A DNA stretch of 64,000 bases from Zizania palustris (GCA_019279435.1 JAAALK010002056.1:62001-126000); one strand, 5' to 3'; positions 20,583-32,629 are shown, numbered from the stretch's first letter. Made by a program: numbers and translations. Notes: a model not told the origin generated them from the sequence alone.

Positions 20583-23500
20583 TTGTGCAGGACCGGGGAC
20601 TGGAGGATGTTTGGATCATGGACTCAGGATGCTCTCGCCACATGACGGGACATCGCAGATGGTTCTCCAGTCTCATTCCCCCGAGCTCCAAAGAGTACAT
20701 TACTTTCGGGAACAGCGGTCAAGGGAAAGTAAGTGGCATAGGCTCAATCAGCATTTCAGATCATTTCTCTTTAAAGAATGTTGCTTTGGTTAAAAATCTG
20801 AACTTTAATTTAATCTCTGTTTCGCAACTTCTTGAGGATGGTTTGGAAGTGCGTTTTAAAAAGGGAAATTCTTCTGTGGTTGATTCTAGAGGGTCTTTGG
20901 TTTGTCAGATTTTACCCTTCGGTAAAGTTTTTCGAATTGACTTCTCTAGTTCTTTTGGCCCTTCTCGTTGTTTGATTGCTGGATCTTCTTCTGAGCTCCG
21001 GAAGTGGCATAGGAGGTTAGGTCATTTGAGTTTTGATCTGCTAGTCAGGTTAAGCTCTATGGACCTCATCCGAGGATTGCCCAAGCTTAAAATGGAGAAG
21101 GATCTAGTTTGTCATCCCTGTCGTCATGGTAAAATGGTTGCCGCTTCTCACTCACCTGTGACTCAGGTGATGACTTCGTATCCAGGCGAGCTTTTACATT
21201 TGGACACTGTAGGTCCAGCTCGGGTACGCTCAGTCGGTGGGAAGTGGTATGCACTTGTGATTGTTGACGACTTTTCTCGTTTCTCGTGGGTTTTCTTTTT
21301 GGAGTCTAAGGATGAAACTTTTCAATTTGTCCATGACCTGATTTTGAAGCTGAAGAATGAGTACAATGGTCGGATGCGAGCAATACGCTCTGACAACGGC
21401 TCTGAGTTCAAGAACTCTCAGTTCGTCAGCTTCTGTAGTGATCAGGGTCTGGACCATCAGTTTTCTTCTCCTTACACTCCCCCACAGAACGGCGTTGTGG
21501 AACGAAAGAACCGCACGCTAGTTGAGATGGCCAGGACGATGCTCGATGAGCACAGGACTCCTAGGCGTTTTTGGGCTGAAGCCATGAACACGGCTTGCTA
21601 TCTGGCCAACCGCATTTTTCTTCGAGCTTACATTGGTAAGACATCATATGAGTTGCGGTTTGGCAGACAGCCCAAGGTGAGCCACTTGCGAGCGTTTGGC
21701 TGCAAGTGCTTTGTGCTCAAGAAGGGAGGGCATTTGGACAAGTTTGAGTCTCGTTGCTGGGATGGTGTTTTTCTTGGTTATGCACTGCATTCTCGAGGCT
21801 TCCGTGTTTGGAACCTCGAATCCCAGCTGCTTGTCGAGACGTGTGAGGTTTCATTTGATGAGTCCTTGCCTTCGTTGACTCCTTCTTTTGAGCTTTCTGG
21901 TGATGATGAGCTCGGAGAGTCCATCTTCGAGGAAGATGAGGATACTCCAGCTGCTGTTGAGGGTGGGCCTTCTGCATCCCCCGCAGAGCCCACACCTTCT
22001 GTGACTTCGACTGATGATGAAGGCGGACCTCTGATCACTTCTTCCACTTCGATCGAGCCCCTTCAGTCGAGTCCAGAGGTGCCAGCTGCTGACTCCGGTG
22101 AGGTGACTTCAGATCACCAGGGAACCCGAGCAGTTCAGCGTGACCACCCCTCAGAGCTCATCATTGGTGATTTGACTGAGAGGACTTTGCGTTCTTCTGC
22201 CTCTCTCGCTGTGTTTGCTGAATCTGCGTTTGTTGCATCTTTTGAGCCCAGGGACATTTCTCATGCTCTTTCTGATTCTAATTGGATTAATGCTATGCAA
22301 GAAGAGCTTGAGAATTTTGTCCGCAATCGGGTTTGGACTCTAGTTGAGCCGCCACCAGGATGCAACCCCATAGGCACCAAGTGGGTATTCAAGAACAAAC
22401 AAGGTGAAGATGGGGTTGTGGTGCGCAACAAGGCTCGACTAGTCGCCCAGGGTTATTGCCAAAAGGAAGGTATTGACTTTGAAGAAACCTTCGCTCCTGT
22501 GGCCCGTCTTGAGTCCATTCGCATTCTTTTAGCTTTTGCCGTTTCAAAGGGTTTTAAGCTTTTTCAAATGGATGTTAAGAGTGCTTTTCTGAACGGGTTC
22601 ATAGAGGAGGAAGTTTATGTCAGGCAACCCCCCGGTTTTGAGAACCCTAAGTTTCCTCGACATGTTTTTAAATTGCACAAAGCTTTATACGGGTTGAAGC
22701 AAGCCCCTAGGGCTTGGTATGACCGGTTGAAGCAATTTTTGTTGGGGAAGGGCTTTGTGATGGGTTCTGTGGACAAAACTCTTTTCTTGCTCAGAGATGC
22801 TTCAGATTTTTTAGTTGCTCAGATTTACGTGGACGATATTATCTTTGGCGGTACTACTGATTCTCTTGTGTCCAAGTTTTCTGAGCAGATGCACAGTGAG
22901 TTTGAGATGAGCCTCATGGGTGAGCTCAAGTATTTCTTAGGGCTCCAGATCAAGCAGACCAAGGACGGCACCTTCATCCACCAAGGTAAGTATACTCGTG
23001 ACATGCTTAAGAAATTTGACTTTGGTGGTGAATTGAAGCCGCAGATGACCCCGATGGGCACTTCTGGGGGTCTGGACAAGGACGAGAGCGGTGTCAAGGT
23101 CAATGAGAGAGAGTTTCGAGGGATGATCGGTTCGCTGTTGTACTTAACGGCAACAAGACCGGACATACAGTTCGCCGTGGGACTTTGCGCGCGTTTTCAG
23201 TCTTCACCACGCGCGTCTCATCGGCAGGCTGTTAAGCGCATTTTCAGGTATCTCACCTATGCGCCTGATCTTGGTCTTTATTATTCAGCATCATCATCAC
23301 TTGATTTATCTGGCTTTTCGGACGCTGACTTTGGTGGGTGCCGGTTGGATCACAAGTCGACTTCCGGTACTTGCCAGTTTCTTGGTTCTTCCCTTGTATC
23401 TTGGTCTTCTCGAAAGCAATCTGGAGTTGCTCTTTCGACCATAGAGGCTGAGTATGTAGCTGCTGCTAGCTGCTGCTCACAGATGGTTTGGATGATTTCC

Positions 23501-23776
23501 ACTCTTCGAGACTTTGGGTTGTTCTTTCCTACCAGGGTTCCATTGTTTTGCGACAGCACTAGTGCTATTAGTGTAGGGAAAAACCCGTGTCTCCATTCAA
23601 AAACCAAACACATTGATGTGCGCTTTCACTTTTTGCGGGATCAATATGAGAAAGGTGTCATTGACCTTGTTCATGTTGATACCCATCATCAGTTGGCTGA
23701 CATCTTCACCAAACCCCTAGATCAGTCTACATTTGAGCGTTTAAGAGGGGATTTGGGTGTTGTGTATCCTTTCTAG
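20543..23776 (+). CDS. Pol of copia element F, first copy
   Basis: The pol frame is open from 20543 (after a TAA) to the TAG ending at 23776 and lies in the -1 frame relative to gag, overlapping it over 20543-20582. No ATG begins the frame, so expression by frameshifting or another recoding route is likely. Order of domains: protease remnant with VWIMDSGCSRHMTG, GAG-pre-integrase HRRLGHLSFDLL, integrase core with LHLDTVGPAR, IRSDNGSEFKN and NGVVERKNRT, an acidic linker, reverse transcriptase (KARLVAQGY, MDVKSAFLNG, YVDDIIFG near residue 750) and RNase H (SDADFGG, STIEAEYVAA, CDSTSAI). The order integrase before reverse transcriptase defines Ty1/copia. No internal stop. Positions count from codon 20579. 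Confidence 0.93.
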   Translation, partial: TWCRTICSHLQTLIVQDRGLEDVWIMDSGCSRHMTGHRRWFSSLIPPSSKEYITFGNSGQGKVSGIGSISISDHFSLKNVALVKNLNFNLISVSQLLEDGLEVRFKKGNSSVVDSRGSLVCQILPFGKVFRIDFSSSFGPSRCLIAGSSSELRKWHRRLGHLSFDLLVRLSSMDLIRGLPKLKMEKDLVCHPCRHGKMVAASHSPVTQVMTSYPGELLHLDTVGPARVRSVGGKWYALVIVDDFSRFSWVFFLESKDETFQFVHDLILKLKNEYNGRMRAIRSDNGSEFKNSQFVSFCSDQGLDHQFSSPYTPPQNGVVERKNRTLVEMARTMLDEHRTPRRFWAEAMNTACYLANRIFLRAYIGKTSYELRFGRQPKVSHLRAFGCKCFVLKKGGHLDKFESRCWDGVFLGYALHSRGFRVWNLESQLLVETCEVSFDESLPSLTPSFELSGDDELGESIFEEDEDTPAAVEGGPSASPAEPTPSVTSTDDEGGPLITSSTSIEPLQSSPEVPAADSGEVTSDHQGTRAVQRDHPSELIIGDLTERTLRSSASLAVFAESAFVASFEPRDISHALSDSNWINAMQEELENFVRNRVWTLVEPPPGCNPIGTKWVFKNKQGEDGVVVRNKARLVAQGYCQKEGIDFEETFAPVARLESIRILLAFAVSKGFKLFQMDVKSAFLNGFIEEEVYVRQPPGFENPKFPRHVFKLHKALYGLKQAPRAWYDRLKQFLLGKGFVMGSVDKTLFLLRDASDFLVAQIYVDDIIFGGTTDSLVSKFSEQMHSEFEMSLMGELKYFLGLQIKQTKDGTFIHQGKYTRDMLKKFDFGGELKPQMTPMGTSGGLDKDESGVKVNEREFRGMIGSLLYLTATRPDIQFAVGLCARFQSSPRASHRQAVKRIFRYLTYAPDLGLYYSASSSLDLSGFSDADFGGCRLDHKSTSGTCQFLGSSLVSWSSRKQSGVALSTIEAEYVAAASCCSQMVWMISTLRDFGLFFPTRVPLFCDSTSAISVGKNPCLHSKTKHIDVRFHFLRDQYEKGVIDLVHVDTHHQLADIFTKPLDQSTFERLRGDLGVVYPF

Positions 23777-25105
23777 GATATTTTGCGTCAGTTTTCTTTC
23801 TTCTTTACTCTTTTTCTTGAGTCCTTTTTGTGTGTGTTCATATCTTGCATATTCACGTATCACACTTTAAAGATGCTTCTGTTATATGATTAAACTGCTC
23901 TACTTATTCTAGCAGGTACATGCTTTTGATTACTTGTCAATGATCATGCTTTGTTTCAGTTCGCTTGATATGTCTGATATCTGTCATATGCATGGCTTTT
24001 ACGCTTTCAACTTGAAAAATGATCACCATTGCTTCTGGTAACTAGCATGTGTAGGCTGAGTGCTTCTGCTATCTGTTACATGCCTTGTAGCTAGGTCATC
24101 ACATAGATGCAGATATGCAACTTGGACATCTTTATGCTTTAACATGGAAAATGTGCTATAAAAATGATAAAAATCAGAAATGAATGAAAATTCCATGCCT
24201 TTTTATGCTTAAGTTGAAAAGATCCAAGTGGGTTCGCTTTGTCGCATTATATTGTTCTGGACTGCTTACCATAGCACTTTGGTATGAACTAGGACAGTGT
24301 AGTGTATGCCAAGACCAATGTCTTAAGCTTCTGATGGCCCAGTTCTGGCCTAGGCTTGACTTGGTCGGTTAGCATAAGGTTTGACATGCAAATAACCCTT
24401 GGCAAAAATGACAAAGGAAAATGAAAAAGCCTGAACTTTAAAGGGATAACAAGTTTGCTGAAGCACTTTGTTTTGAACAATGCTTATCTTGGTAGATATC
24501 AGTTAGCTTCTGCATCTCATGCTTTACCTTGCTTGTTTACTAGACAATGTGGTGATGCTTTTATTTGCAAAAATTGACAAATGCGTGCTAAATGACTTTC
24601 TTTAGATATCATCTCTTGCACTGATCATGCCATGTGTCTTAGACAGTATCTCTTTTGCTATACCTGTTAGATACTGTAACTGCAGTCAATCATATCTAAG
24701 AAGCATGCTTTCTACACTCCACCTGCACCCCAGTTGCATTCACTGCATATTTTGAGGGGGAGTTGCTTTTCAGGGGGAGTATGTGTCTCTTCTTGAGTGC
24801 TTGATGAGTTCACTTGTCGACAAGGGGGAGAAAATTGGGATCAGAGTTTAAGGGGGAGTTCTTACTCTGTTGATATCCTTGTTGTTCTGAAATCGCACTC
24901 ATTTTGAGCCTTTTCGTTTTTGGTTAACCATAATGACCGTTTCTTGCTTTTGGTTTGCTTTTGGTCATTAGGGTTAAACTTTTACCTTATTTTTTCCTTC
25001 TTCTTTGTTCTCTTGTGTTTTGTTTTTGTGTTTCCACATTTGTTCACAGGTGCTGAAGAGCTGAGAATTGAGGAGTGTTGACAATGCACTCATCAAGGGG
25101 GAGAT
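23777..25105 (+). other. 3' non-coding region of F with repeated polypurine tracts (first copy)
   Basis: About 1.3 kb without a credible gene; the longest frames are about 60 codons. It holds five GGGGGAG tracts at about 24755, 24772, 24823, 24851 and 25095; the last directly precedes LTR sequence and is the functional polypurine tract. SIRE-type elements are known for extra tracts and sometimes an envelope-like frame here; none is seen. Confidence 0.8.
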
Positions 25106-25322
25106 TGAGGAGCCATGCTGAATAGTGTGGGCCTCATGGCTCTAGAAGTGATGAGTCATTGTCAACGATAGTCAACAAGGACTAAAGAAGAGAGGAGATC
25201 TGTTGTTTCATGGGCCGCGTGTGACTCAGGTACACGGGCAGCGAGCGACTGTCGGGCAGAGGAGGCTGCGAAGTCGGGCTGGCCCAATCCGGGTGCATGG
25301 GCCAGAAGCAGTAGAAGACCCA
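25106..25322 (+). repeat. Partial LTR (first 217 bp) at the duplication junction in F
   Basis: Begins TGAGGAGCC after the polypurine tract like a true 3' LTR, but after 217 bp jumps into the end of gag and start of pol. The two joined sequences share CCA at 25320-25322. It lacks the TATA box. It shares the variants GATCTGTTG and ATCCGGGTGC with the 3' LTR, not with the 5' LTR. Confidence 0.93.
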
Positions 25323-28300
25323 TTTGCTCCCACTTACAGACATTGATTGTGCAGGACCGGGGACTGGAGGATGTTTGGATCATGGACTCAGGATGCTCTC
25401 GCCACATGACGGGACATCGCAGATGGTTCTCCAGTCTCATTCCCCCGAGCTCCAAAGAGTACATTACTTTCGGGAACAACGGTCAAGGGAAAGTAAGTGG
25501 CATAGGCTCAATCAGCATTTCAGATCATTTCTCTTTAAAGAATGTTGCTTTGGTTAAAAATCTGAACTTTAATTTAATCTCTGTTTCGCAACTTCTTGAG
25601 GATGGTTTGGAAGTGCGTTTTAAAAAGGGAAATTCTTCTGTGGTTGATTCTAGAGGGTCTTTGGTTTGTCAGATTTTACCCTTCGGTAAAGTTTTTCGAA
25701 TTGACTTCTCTAGTTCTTTTGGCCCTTCTCGTTGTTTGATTGCTGGATCTTCTTCTGAGCTCCGGAAGTGGCATAGGAGGTTAGGTCATTTGAGTTTTGA
25801 TCTGCTAGTCAGGTTAAGCTCTATGGACCTCATCCGAGGATTGCCCAAGCTTAAAATGGAGAAGGATCTAGTTTGTCATCCCTGTCGTCATGGTAAAATG
25901 GTTGCCGCTTCTCACTCACCTGTGACTCAGGTGATGACTTCGTATCCAGGCGAGCTTTTACATTTGGACACTGTAGGTCCAGCTCGGGTACGCTCAGTCG
26001 GTGGGAAGTGGTATGCACTTGTGATTGTTGACGACTTTTCTCGTTTCTCGTGGGTTTTCTTTTTGGAGTCTAAGGATGAAACTTTTCAATTTGTCCATGA
26101 CCTGATTTTGAAGCTGAAGAATGAGTACAATGGTCGGATGCGAGCAATACGCTCTGACAACGGCTCTGAGTTCAAGAACTCTCAGTTCGTCAGCTTCTGT
26201 AGTGATCAGGGTCTGGACCATCAGTTTTCTTCTCCTTACACTCCCCCACAAAACGGCGTTGTGGAACGAAAGAACCGCACGCTAGTTGAGATGGCCAGGA
26301 CGATGCTCGATGAGCACAGGACTCCTAGGCGTTTTTGGGCTGAAGCCATGAACACGGCTTGCTATCTGGCCAACCGCATTTTTCTTCGAGCTTACATTGG
26401 TAAGACATCATATGAGTTGCGGTTTGGCAGACAGCCCAAGGTGAGCCACTTGCGAGCGTTTGGCTGCAAGTGCTTTGTGCTCAAGAAGGGAGGGCATTTG
26501 GACAAGTTTGAGTCTCGTTGCTGGGATGGTGTTTTTCTTGGTTATGCACTGCATTCTCGAGGCTTCCGTGTTTGGAACCTCGAATCCCAGCTGCTTGTCG
26601 AGACGTGTGAGGTTTCATTTGATGAGTCCTTGCCTTCGTTGACTCCTTCTTTTGAGCTTTCTGGTGATGATGAGCTCGGAGAGTCCATCTTCGAGGAAGA
26701 TGAGGATACTCCAGCTGCTGTTGAGGGTGGGCCTTCTGCATCCCCCGCAGAGCCCACACCTTCTGTGACTTCGACTGATGATGAAGGCGGACCTCTGATC
26801 ACTTCTTCCACTTCGATCGAGCCCCTTCAGTCGAGTCCAGAGGTGCCAGCTGCTGACTCCGGTGAGGTGACTTCAGATCACCAGGGAACCCGAGCAGTTC
26901 AGCGTGACCACCCCTCAGAGCTCATCATTGGTGATTTGACTGAGAGGACTTTGCGTTCTTCTGCCTCTCTCGCTGTGTTTGCTGAATCTGCGTTTGTTGC
27001 ATCTTTTGAGCCCAGGGACATTTCTCATGCTCTTTCTGATTCTAATTGGATTAATGCTATGCAAGAAGAGCTTGAGAATTTTGTCCGCAATCGGGTTTGG
27101 ACTCTAGTTGAGCCGCCACCAGGATGCAACCCCATAGGCACCAAGTGGGTATTCAAGAACAAACAAGGTGAAGATGGGGTTGTGGTGCGCAACAAGGCTC
27201 GACTAGTCGCCCAGGGTTATTGCCAAAAGGAAGGTATTGACTTTGAAGAAACCTTCGCTCCTGTGGCCCGTCTTGAGTCCATTCGCATTCTTTTAGCTTT
27301 TGCCGTTTCAAAGGGTTTTAAGCTTTTTCAAATGGATGTTAAGAGTGCTTTTCTGAACGGGTTCATAGAGGAGGAAGTTTATGTCAGGCAACCCCCCGGT
27401 TTTGAGAACCCTAAGTTTCCTCGACATGTTTTTAAATTGCACAAAGCTTTATACGGGTTGAAGCAAGCCCCCAGGGCTTGGTATGACCGGTTGAAGCAAT
27501 TTTTGTTGGGGAAGGGCTTTGTGATGGGTTCTGTGGACAAAACTCTTTTCTTGCTCAGAGATGCTTCAGATTTTTTAGTTGCTCAGATTTACGTGGACGA
27601 TATTATCTTTGGCGGTACTACTGATTCTCTTGTGTCCAAGTTTTCTGAGCAGATGCACAGTGAGTTTGAGATGAGCCTCATGGGTGAGCTCAAGTATTTC
27701 TTAGGGCTCCAGATCAAGCAGACCAAGGACGGCACCTTCATCCACCAAGGTAAGTATACTCGTGACATGCTTAAGAAATTTGACTTTGGTGGTGAATTGA
27801 AGCCGCAGATGACCCCGATGGGCACTTCTGGGGGTCTGGACAAGGACGAGAGCGGTGTCAAGGTCAATGAGAGAGAGTTTCGAGGGATGATCGGTTCGCT
27901 GTTGTACTTAACGGCAACAAGACCGGACATACAGTTCGCCGTGGGACTTTGCGCGCGTTTTCAGTCTTCACCACGCGCGTCTCATCGGCAGGCTGTTAAG
28001 CGCATTTTCAGGTATCTCACCTATGCGCCTGATCTTGGTCTTTATTATTCAGCATCATCATCACTTGATTTATCTGGCTTTTCGGACGCTGACTTTGGTG
28101 GGTGCCGGTTGGATCACAAGTCGACTTCCGGTACTTGCCAGTTTCTTGGTTCTTCCCTTGTATCTTGGTCTTCTCGAAAGCAATCTGGAGTTGCTCTTTC
28201 GACCATAGAGGCTGAGTATGTAGCTGCTGCTAGCTGCTGCTCACAGATGGTTTGGATGATTTCCACTCTTCGAGACTTTGGGTTGTTCTTTCCTACCAGG

Positions 28301-28540
28301 GTTCCATTGTTTTGCGACAGCACTAGTGCTATTAGTGTAGGGAAAAACCCGTGTCTCCATTCAAAAACCAAACACATTGATGTGCGCTTTCACTTTTTGC
28401 GGGATCAATATGAGAAAGGTGTCATTGACCTTGTTCATGTTGATACCCATCATCAGTTGGCTGACATCTTCACCAAACCCCTAGATCAGTCTACATTTGA
28501 GCGTTTAAGAGGGGATTTGGGTGTTGTGTATCCTTTCTAG
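25323..28540 (+). CDS. Pol of copia element F, second copy (no gag)
   Basis: A near-identical second copy of the pol frame: same protease remnant, integrase, reverse transcriptase (YVDDIIFG) and RNase H, ending in TAG at 28540. It is uninterrupted. I saw three base differences from the first copy in the coding part; one changes a residue (NSGQG to NNGQG). Instead of gag it is preceded by the 217-bp LTR fragment, which lacks a promoter, so it has neither a start codon, a gag frame to shift from, nor its own transcription start. It could only be expressed from a read-through transcript and probably is not translated. Confidence 0.88.
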
Positions 28541-29869
28541 GATATTTTGCGTCAGTTTTCTTTCTTCTTTACTCTTTTTCTTGAGTCCTTTTTGTGTGTG
28601 TTCATATCTTGCATATTCACGTATCACACTTTAAAGATGCTTCTGTTATATGATTAAACTGCTCTACTTATTCTAGCAGGTACATGCTTTTGATTACTTG
28701 TCAATGATCATGCTTTGTTTCAGTTCGCTTGATATGTCTGATATCTGTCATATGCATGGCTTTTACGCTTTCAACTTGAAAAATGATCACCATTGCTTTT
28801 GGTAACTAGCATGTGTAGGCTGAGTGCTTCTGCTATCTGTTACATGCCTTGTAGCTAGGTCATCACATAGATGCAGATATGCAACTTGGACATCTTTATG
28901 CTTTAACATGGAAAATGTGCTATAAAAATGATAAAAATCAGAAATGAATGAAAATTCCATGCCTTTTTATGCTTAAGTTGAAAAGATCCAAGTGGGTTCG
29001 CTTTGTCGCATTATATTGTTCTGGACTGCTTACCATAGCACTTTGGTATGAACTAGGACAGTGTAGTGTATGCCAAGACCAATGTCTTAAGCTTCTGATG
29101 GCCCAGTTCTGGCCTAGGCTTGACTTGGTCGGTTAGCATAAGGTTTGACATGCAAATAACCCTTGGCAAAAATGACAAAGGAAAATGAAAAAGCCTGAAC
29201 TTTAAAGGGATAACAAGTTTGCTGAAGCACTTTGTTTTGAACAATGCTTATCTTGGTAGATATCAGTTAGCTTCTGCATCTCATGCTTTACCTTGCTTGT
29301 TTACTAGACAATGTGGTGATGCTTTTATTTGCAAAAATTGACAAATGCGTGCTAAATGACTTTCTTTAGATATCATCTCTTGCACTGATCATGCCATGTG
29401 TCTTAGACAGTATCTCTTTTGCTATACCTGTTAGATACTGTAACTGCAGTCAATCATATCTAAGAAGCATGCTTTCTACACTCCACCTGCACCCCAGTTG
29501 CATTCACTGCATATTTTGAGGGGGAGTTGCTTTTCAGGGGGAGTATGTGTCTCTTCTTGAGTGCTTGATGAGTTCACTTGTCAACAAGGGGGAGAAAATT
29601 GGGATCAGAGTTTAAGGGGGAGTTCTTACTCTGTTGATATCCTTGTTGTTCTGAAATCGCACTCATTTTGAGCCTTTTCGTTTTTGGTTAACCATAATGA
29701 CCGTTTCTTGCTTTTGGTTGGCTTTTGGTCATTAGGGTTAAACTTTTACCTTATTTTTTCCTTCTTCTTTGTTCTCTTGTGTTTTGTTTTTGTGTTTCCA
29801 CATTTGTTCACAGGTGCTGAAGAGCTGAGAATTGAGGAGTGTTGACAATGCACTCATCAAGGGGGAGAT
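28541..29869 (+). other. 3' non-coding region of F (second copy)
   Basis: Duplicate of 23777-25105 with the same five polypurine tracts, the last directly before the true 3' LTR at 29870. Three single-base differences from the first copy were noted. No gene. Confidence 0.85.
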
Positions 29870-31875
29870 TGAGGAGCCATGCTGAATAGTGTGGGCCTCA
29901 TGGCTCTAGAAGTGATGAGTCATTGTCAACGATAGTCAACAAGGACTAAAGAAGAGAGGAGATCTGTTGTTTCATGGGCCGCGTGTGACTCAGGTACACG
30001 GGCAGCGAGCGACTGTCGGGCAGAGGAGGCTGCGAAGTCGGGCTGGCCCAATCCGGGTGCATGGGCCAGAAGCAGTAGAAGACCCACTGGGCTGTTGACC
30101 AGGACTGACTCAGGTACACGGGCGGTGAGCGATTGTCGGGCTGAGAGAGCTGCGGAGTCGGGCCGGCCCAATCCGGGTACCTGGTGCAAAGCTGGTGGAG
30201 GCTTTGTCAGTTTCGGCGTAAAACTGACAACCGTTGATTTTGTATCCGACTATCCAGAAGAGAAGCCGTAGTAGCTACAAAAACTTAGCTTCCGGATATG
30301 TCATCTGTAACTCTAGGCCCACAGTCAGTCAGTTGTGTCTGTAAAAATACCTAAGGGCAGTAGAGTCTTTTTCTGTATTTTTGAGTCTGTAAAAACCCTA
30401 AGGGGCTGGTAGAATATTCCTAGTGTTGGGCTGCCTATAAATAGCACCCCAATCCCTAGGGTTTGGACTACCCTTTTGTGCTGAAGTCAAATCCACCCAT
30501 TGGGTCACTTTGCCCCCTGTCTTCTCTCTCCTGTGTGCGCCGCCAGGACTTCCATCTCACTGTTCTTGCATTATTTTGGCTCAAATCTCTTGGATGCTTT
30601 AATGCTTTGGTCCCTGGTGAATTTATTGCTTGCATTTTGTTCGGTTTGGGGAGTTATTGTCTTGGCCACGAGCTGGTGAATTAATTTCTTGGGGAGAAGC
30701 TTCTTCTGTTGCTTGTGTTCTTCACGGTGGGAGTACTAGTTCTTGCTGTGGCAAGTAGTACTGTTTTGCTGTAGCTATAGTGTCCTGTAGCAGCTTTTCA
30801 CCTTCTATTGCCCAGCTTTTTGATCGAAGCTGACAGTCACTTTTACCTTTTTTCTGGGTATGTCTGGCGAAGCTCGTTTTAGTGCGAAGCCCCTCAACTC
30901 CGTGAGGCAGGCTTCGATCGAACATCTTTAAAGACTTCGCTCAGACTTCGAACTTCGGTTTTTGTGTCTGAGTTGCTAGCTTCGAAGTTCTTCCTGTTTT
31001 GGACAGCATCGCATACTTCGAACTAGCATACTCCGAATCTATCTGTTCGAAGTGCACACTTCGTTAGGCCTCGAAGTTGGGTTCGAAGTTTGTCTGTTCT
31101 GATAGACTTCGCTTGGATTCCTTTGTGGCGTGTCAGCCTTCGATTCTCCTCCCGAAGCTTTCCCTATTCGAAGATAGAGTGTAAGCTTCGGACTCGATTT
31201 TCTGTCACGTGACAGACTTCGCTTCTTTGTTCGAAGGTTGTCTGTTTGTGTGTGTTGTGTTCGAAGGTTCAGCTTCGAAGCTTTCGGTTCTAAGAGTGTT
31301 CGAAGTTTTGTCTTCGAAGTGCATACTTCGAAGCAGGCTTCGGCACTGGTTTACTTCGCTCCGAAGCTCGTAACTTGAAGTTGTGTTCGAAGTCTTGCCT
31401 TCGAAGTGCTTACTTCGAACCAAGCTCCGGCACTGTTTTTACTTCGCTCCGAAGTACACTTCGCTTCTTACCACTTCGAACTAGGCTAGACAGTGACACC
31501 TTCGGCACTTCGGACAGACTCCGTCATCAACCTCCGAAGCAGACCTCGACGTGCGAAGGGGGCTTCGCCAAGTTTCGAACAGGAGACAACTTTGGACAGT
31601 AACTTCTCTTTTCACTTTATACATACTTAGATCATTTCATTGAGAAGTATAGGCCTGTTACAACTTGTTTATCTGCCTAGTTGCACCACTTTAGTTTTAC
31701 ACTGTCTATCATCAGATGCTTCTAGGTTAGAAACCTTTAGACTTAGGCCTTCTGTTCATTTTCTGCTGCGTAGTATTTTTGAGGTGCGTTGGGTATTGGG
31801 AACAGGCCATTGATTCGAAAGAATTTTTTAAGGCGCCCATTCACCCCCCCTCTGGTCGCTACTTTCGGTCCTACA
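29870..31875 (+). repeat. 3' LTR of element F
   Basis: 2,006 bp, TGAGGAGCC to CCTACA, TATA box at 30436-30443, followed by the target duplication GGAAG at 31876-31880. Confidence 0.95.
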
Positions 31876-31880
31876 GGAAG

Positions 31881-32077
31881 CCCCTTACCGAAGGTTGCGC
31901 GGAATCTTGAGACTCCGAAGCTCCCTCCACAAGTGCTCTTTGAAGCATAATCAGCAGTAGAGAAGTAGCTTTTAGAACTAGGTTCCCCATGGACATCGCA
32001 AACTGTTGGCGTAAAAGATTACGCTAACAGGTTCTCGAATGTTAAGAACTAACAAACATGAAATTTGTGTTGAGAAC
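31881..32077 (-). mobile_element. 5' end of Tat-type element G (leader, primer site, 74 bp of LTR)
   Basis: Continues fragment G after copia element F. Reading the minus strand, 74 bp of LTR end in ACGCCAACA (32004-32077, matching the LTR edge TGTTGGCGTAAAAGATTACG of B), then a decayed primer-binding site at 31985-32003 and the gag leader. Element D begins at 32078, so it inserted into this LTR. Confidence 0.8.
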
Positions 32078-32629
32078 TGTTGGGGGAGATAATCCCGACG
32101 GCTGAAGGGGGCCCACTACCAGGGGGTCTGAAGCCAAGAATACCGGAGGCCACCCTCCGGGAGAAGGATACCGGAGGCCACTCTCCAGGAGAAGGATGCC
32201 GGAGGCCACCCTCTGGGAGAAGGTCGTCGGAGGCCGCCCTCCGGGATGGAATTGCCGGAGGCCCTCCCTCGGACCACAGTAGCGAACCCGAAGGGAGCGT
32301 TGGCGGGAAAAGGACGGGACAAATATACGGGGGGACAGTATCGCGATCCTCTGAGCCGTGTCGGGCGGCGCAGGAAGCGTCCGACACGGCTGATACGCTG
32401 CCAGAGTCGAATCTTCTTGTCTGTACTGTATATAATCCGTTTTGTCTGTACTGTCGACCGGCGGTTGGCTGTGTAGCCGTTGGCGGTCCAGAGGCGCTTG
32501 GCCCTCTGGACGGGGCGCCTTATAAATACCCCCCAACTACAGTTGTAATGCCACAGGCTCAAGGAGCATTGAATACACTATCCTCATTTCCACCAAGAAA
32601 ACCTGCTGGTCCGATCTGTCGTTCCAACA
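32078..32629 (+). repeat. 5' LTR of element D
   Basis: 552 bp from TGTTGGGGGAGATAAT to CGTTCCAACA, with 28-bp units around GGAGGCCACCCTCCGGGAG at about 32146-32275 (the same inverted-repeat core as in A). TATAAATA at 32521-32528. The shared LTR at 43395 has one more unit. Confidence 0.93.

Larger units (their letters stand above)
20559..30086 (+). repeat. 4,764-bp tandem duplication inside element F
   Basis: Units 20559-25322 and 25323-30086. Each unit comprises the last bases of gag, pol, the 3' non-coding region and the first 217 bp of the LTR. By eye the copies differ at about six positions. The junction carries the 3-bp microhomology CCA. Confidence 0.93.
15762..31875 (+). mobile_element. 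SIRE/Maximus-type copia element F with duplicated pol
   Basis: 16,114 bp between target duplications GGAAG (15757-15761 and 31876-31880). Order: 5' LTR, tRNA-Met primer-binding site, gag, pol, long 3' non-coding region, the first 217 bp of an LTR, a second pol, a second 3' non-coding region and a full 3' LTR. The extra part is an exact 4,764-bp tandem duplication (20559-25322 and 25323-30086). LTRs of about 2 kb, a large gag with two zinc knuckles and several polypurine tracts are typical of the SIRE/Maximus lineage of Ty1/copia. It is inserted in gag of element G. Confidence 0.95.

Noticed and set aside
23777..25105. Envelope-like gene after pol of F, as known in some SIRE elements
   Set aside because: Only frames of about 60 codons exist in both copies, with no signal peptide or membrane pattern.
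25323..28540. Second pol as an independent nested copia insertion
   Set aside because: It has no 5' LTR, primer site, gag or target duplication; an exact 4,764-bp offset shows a tandem duplication.
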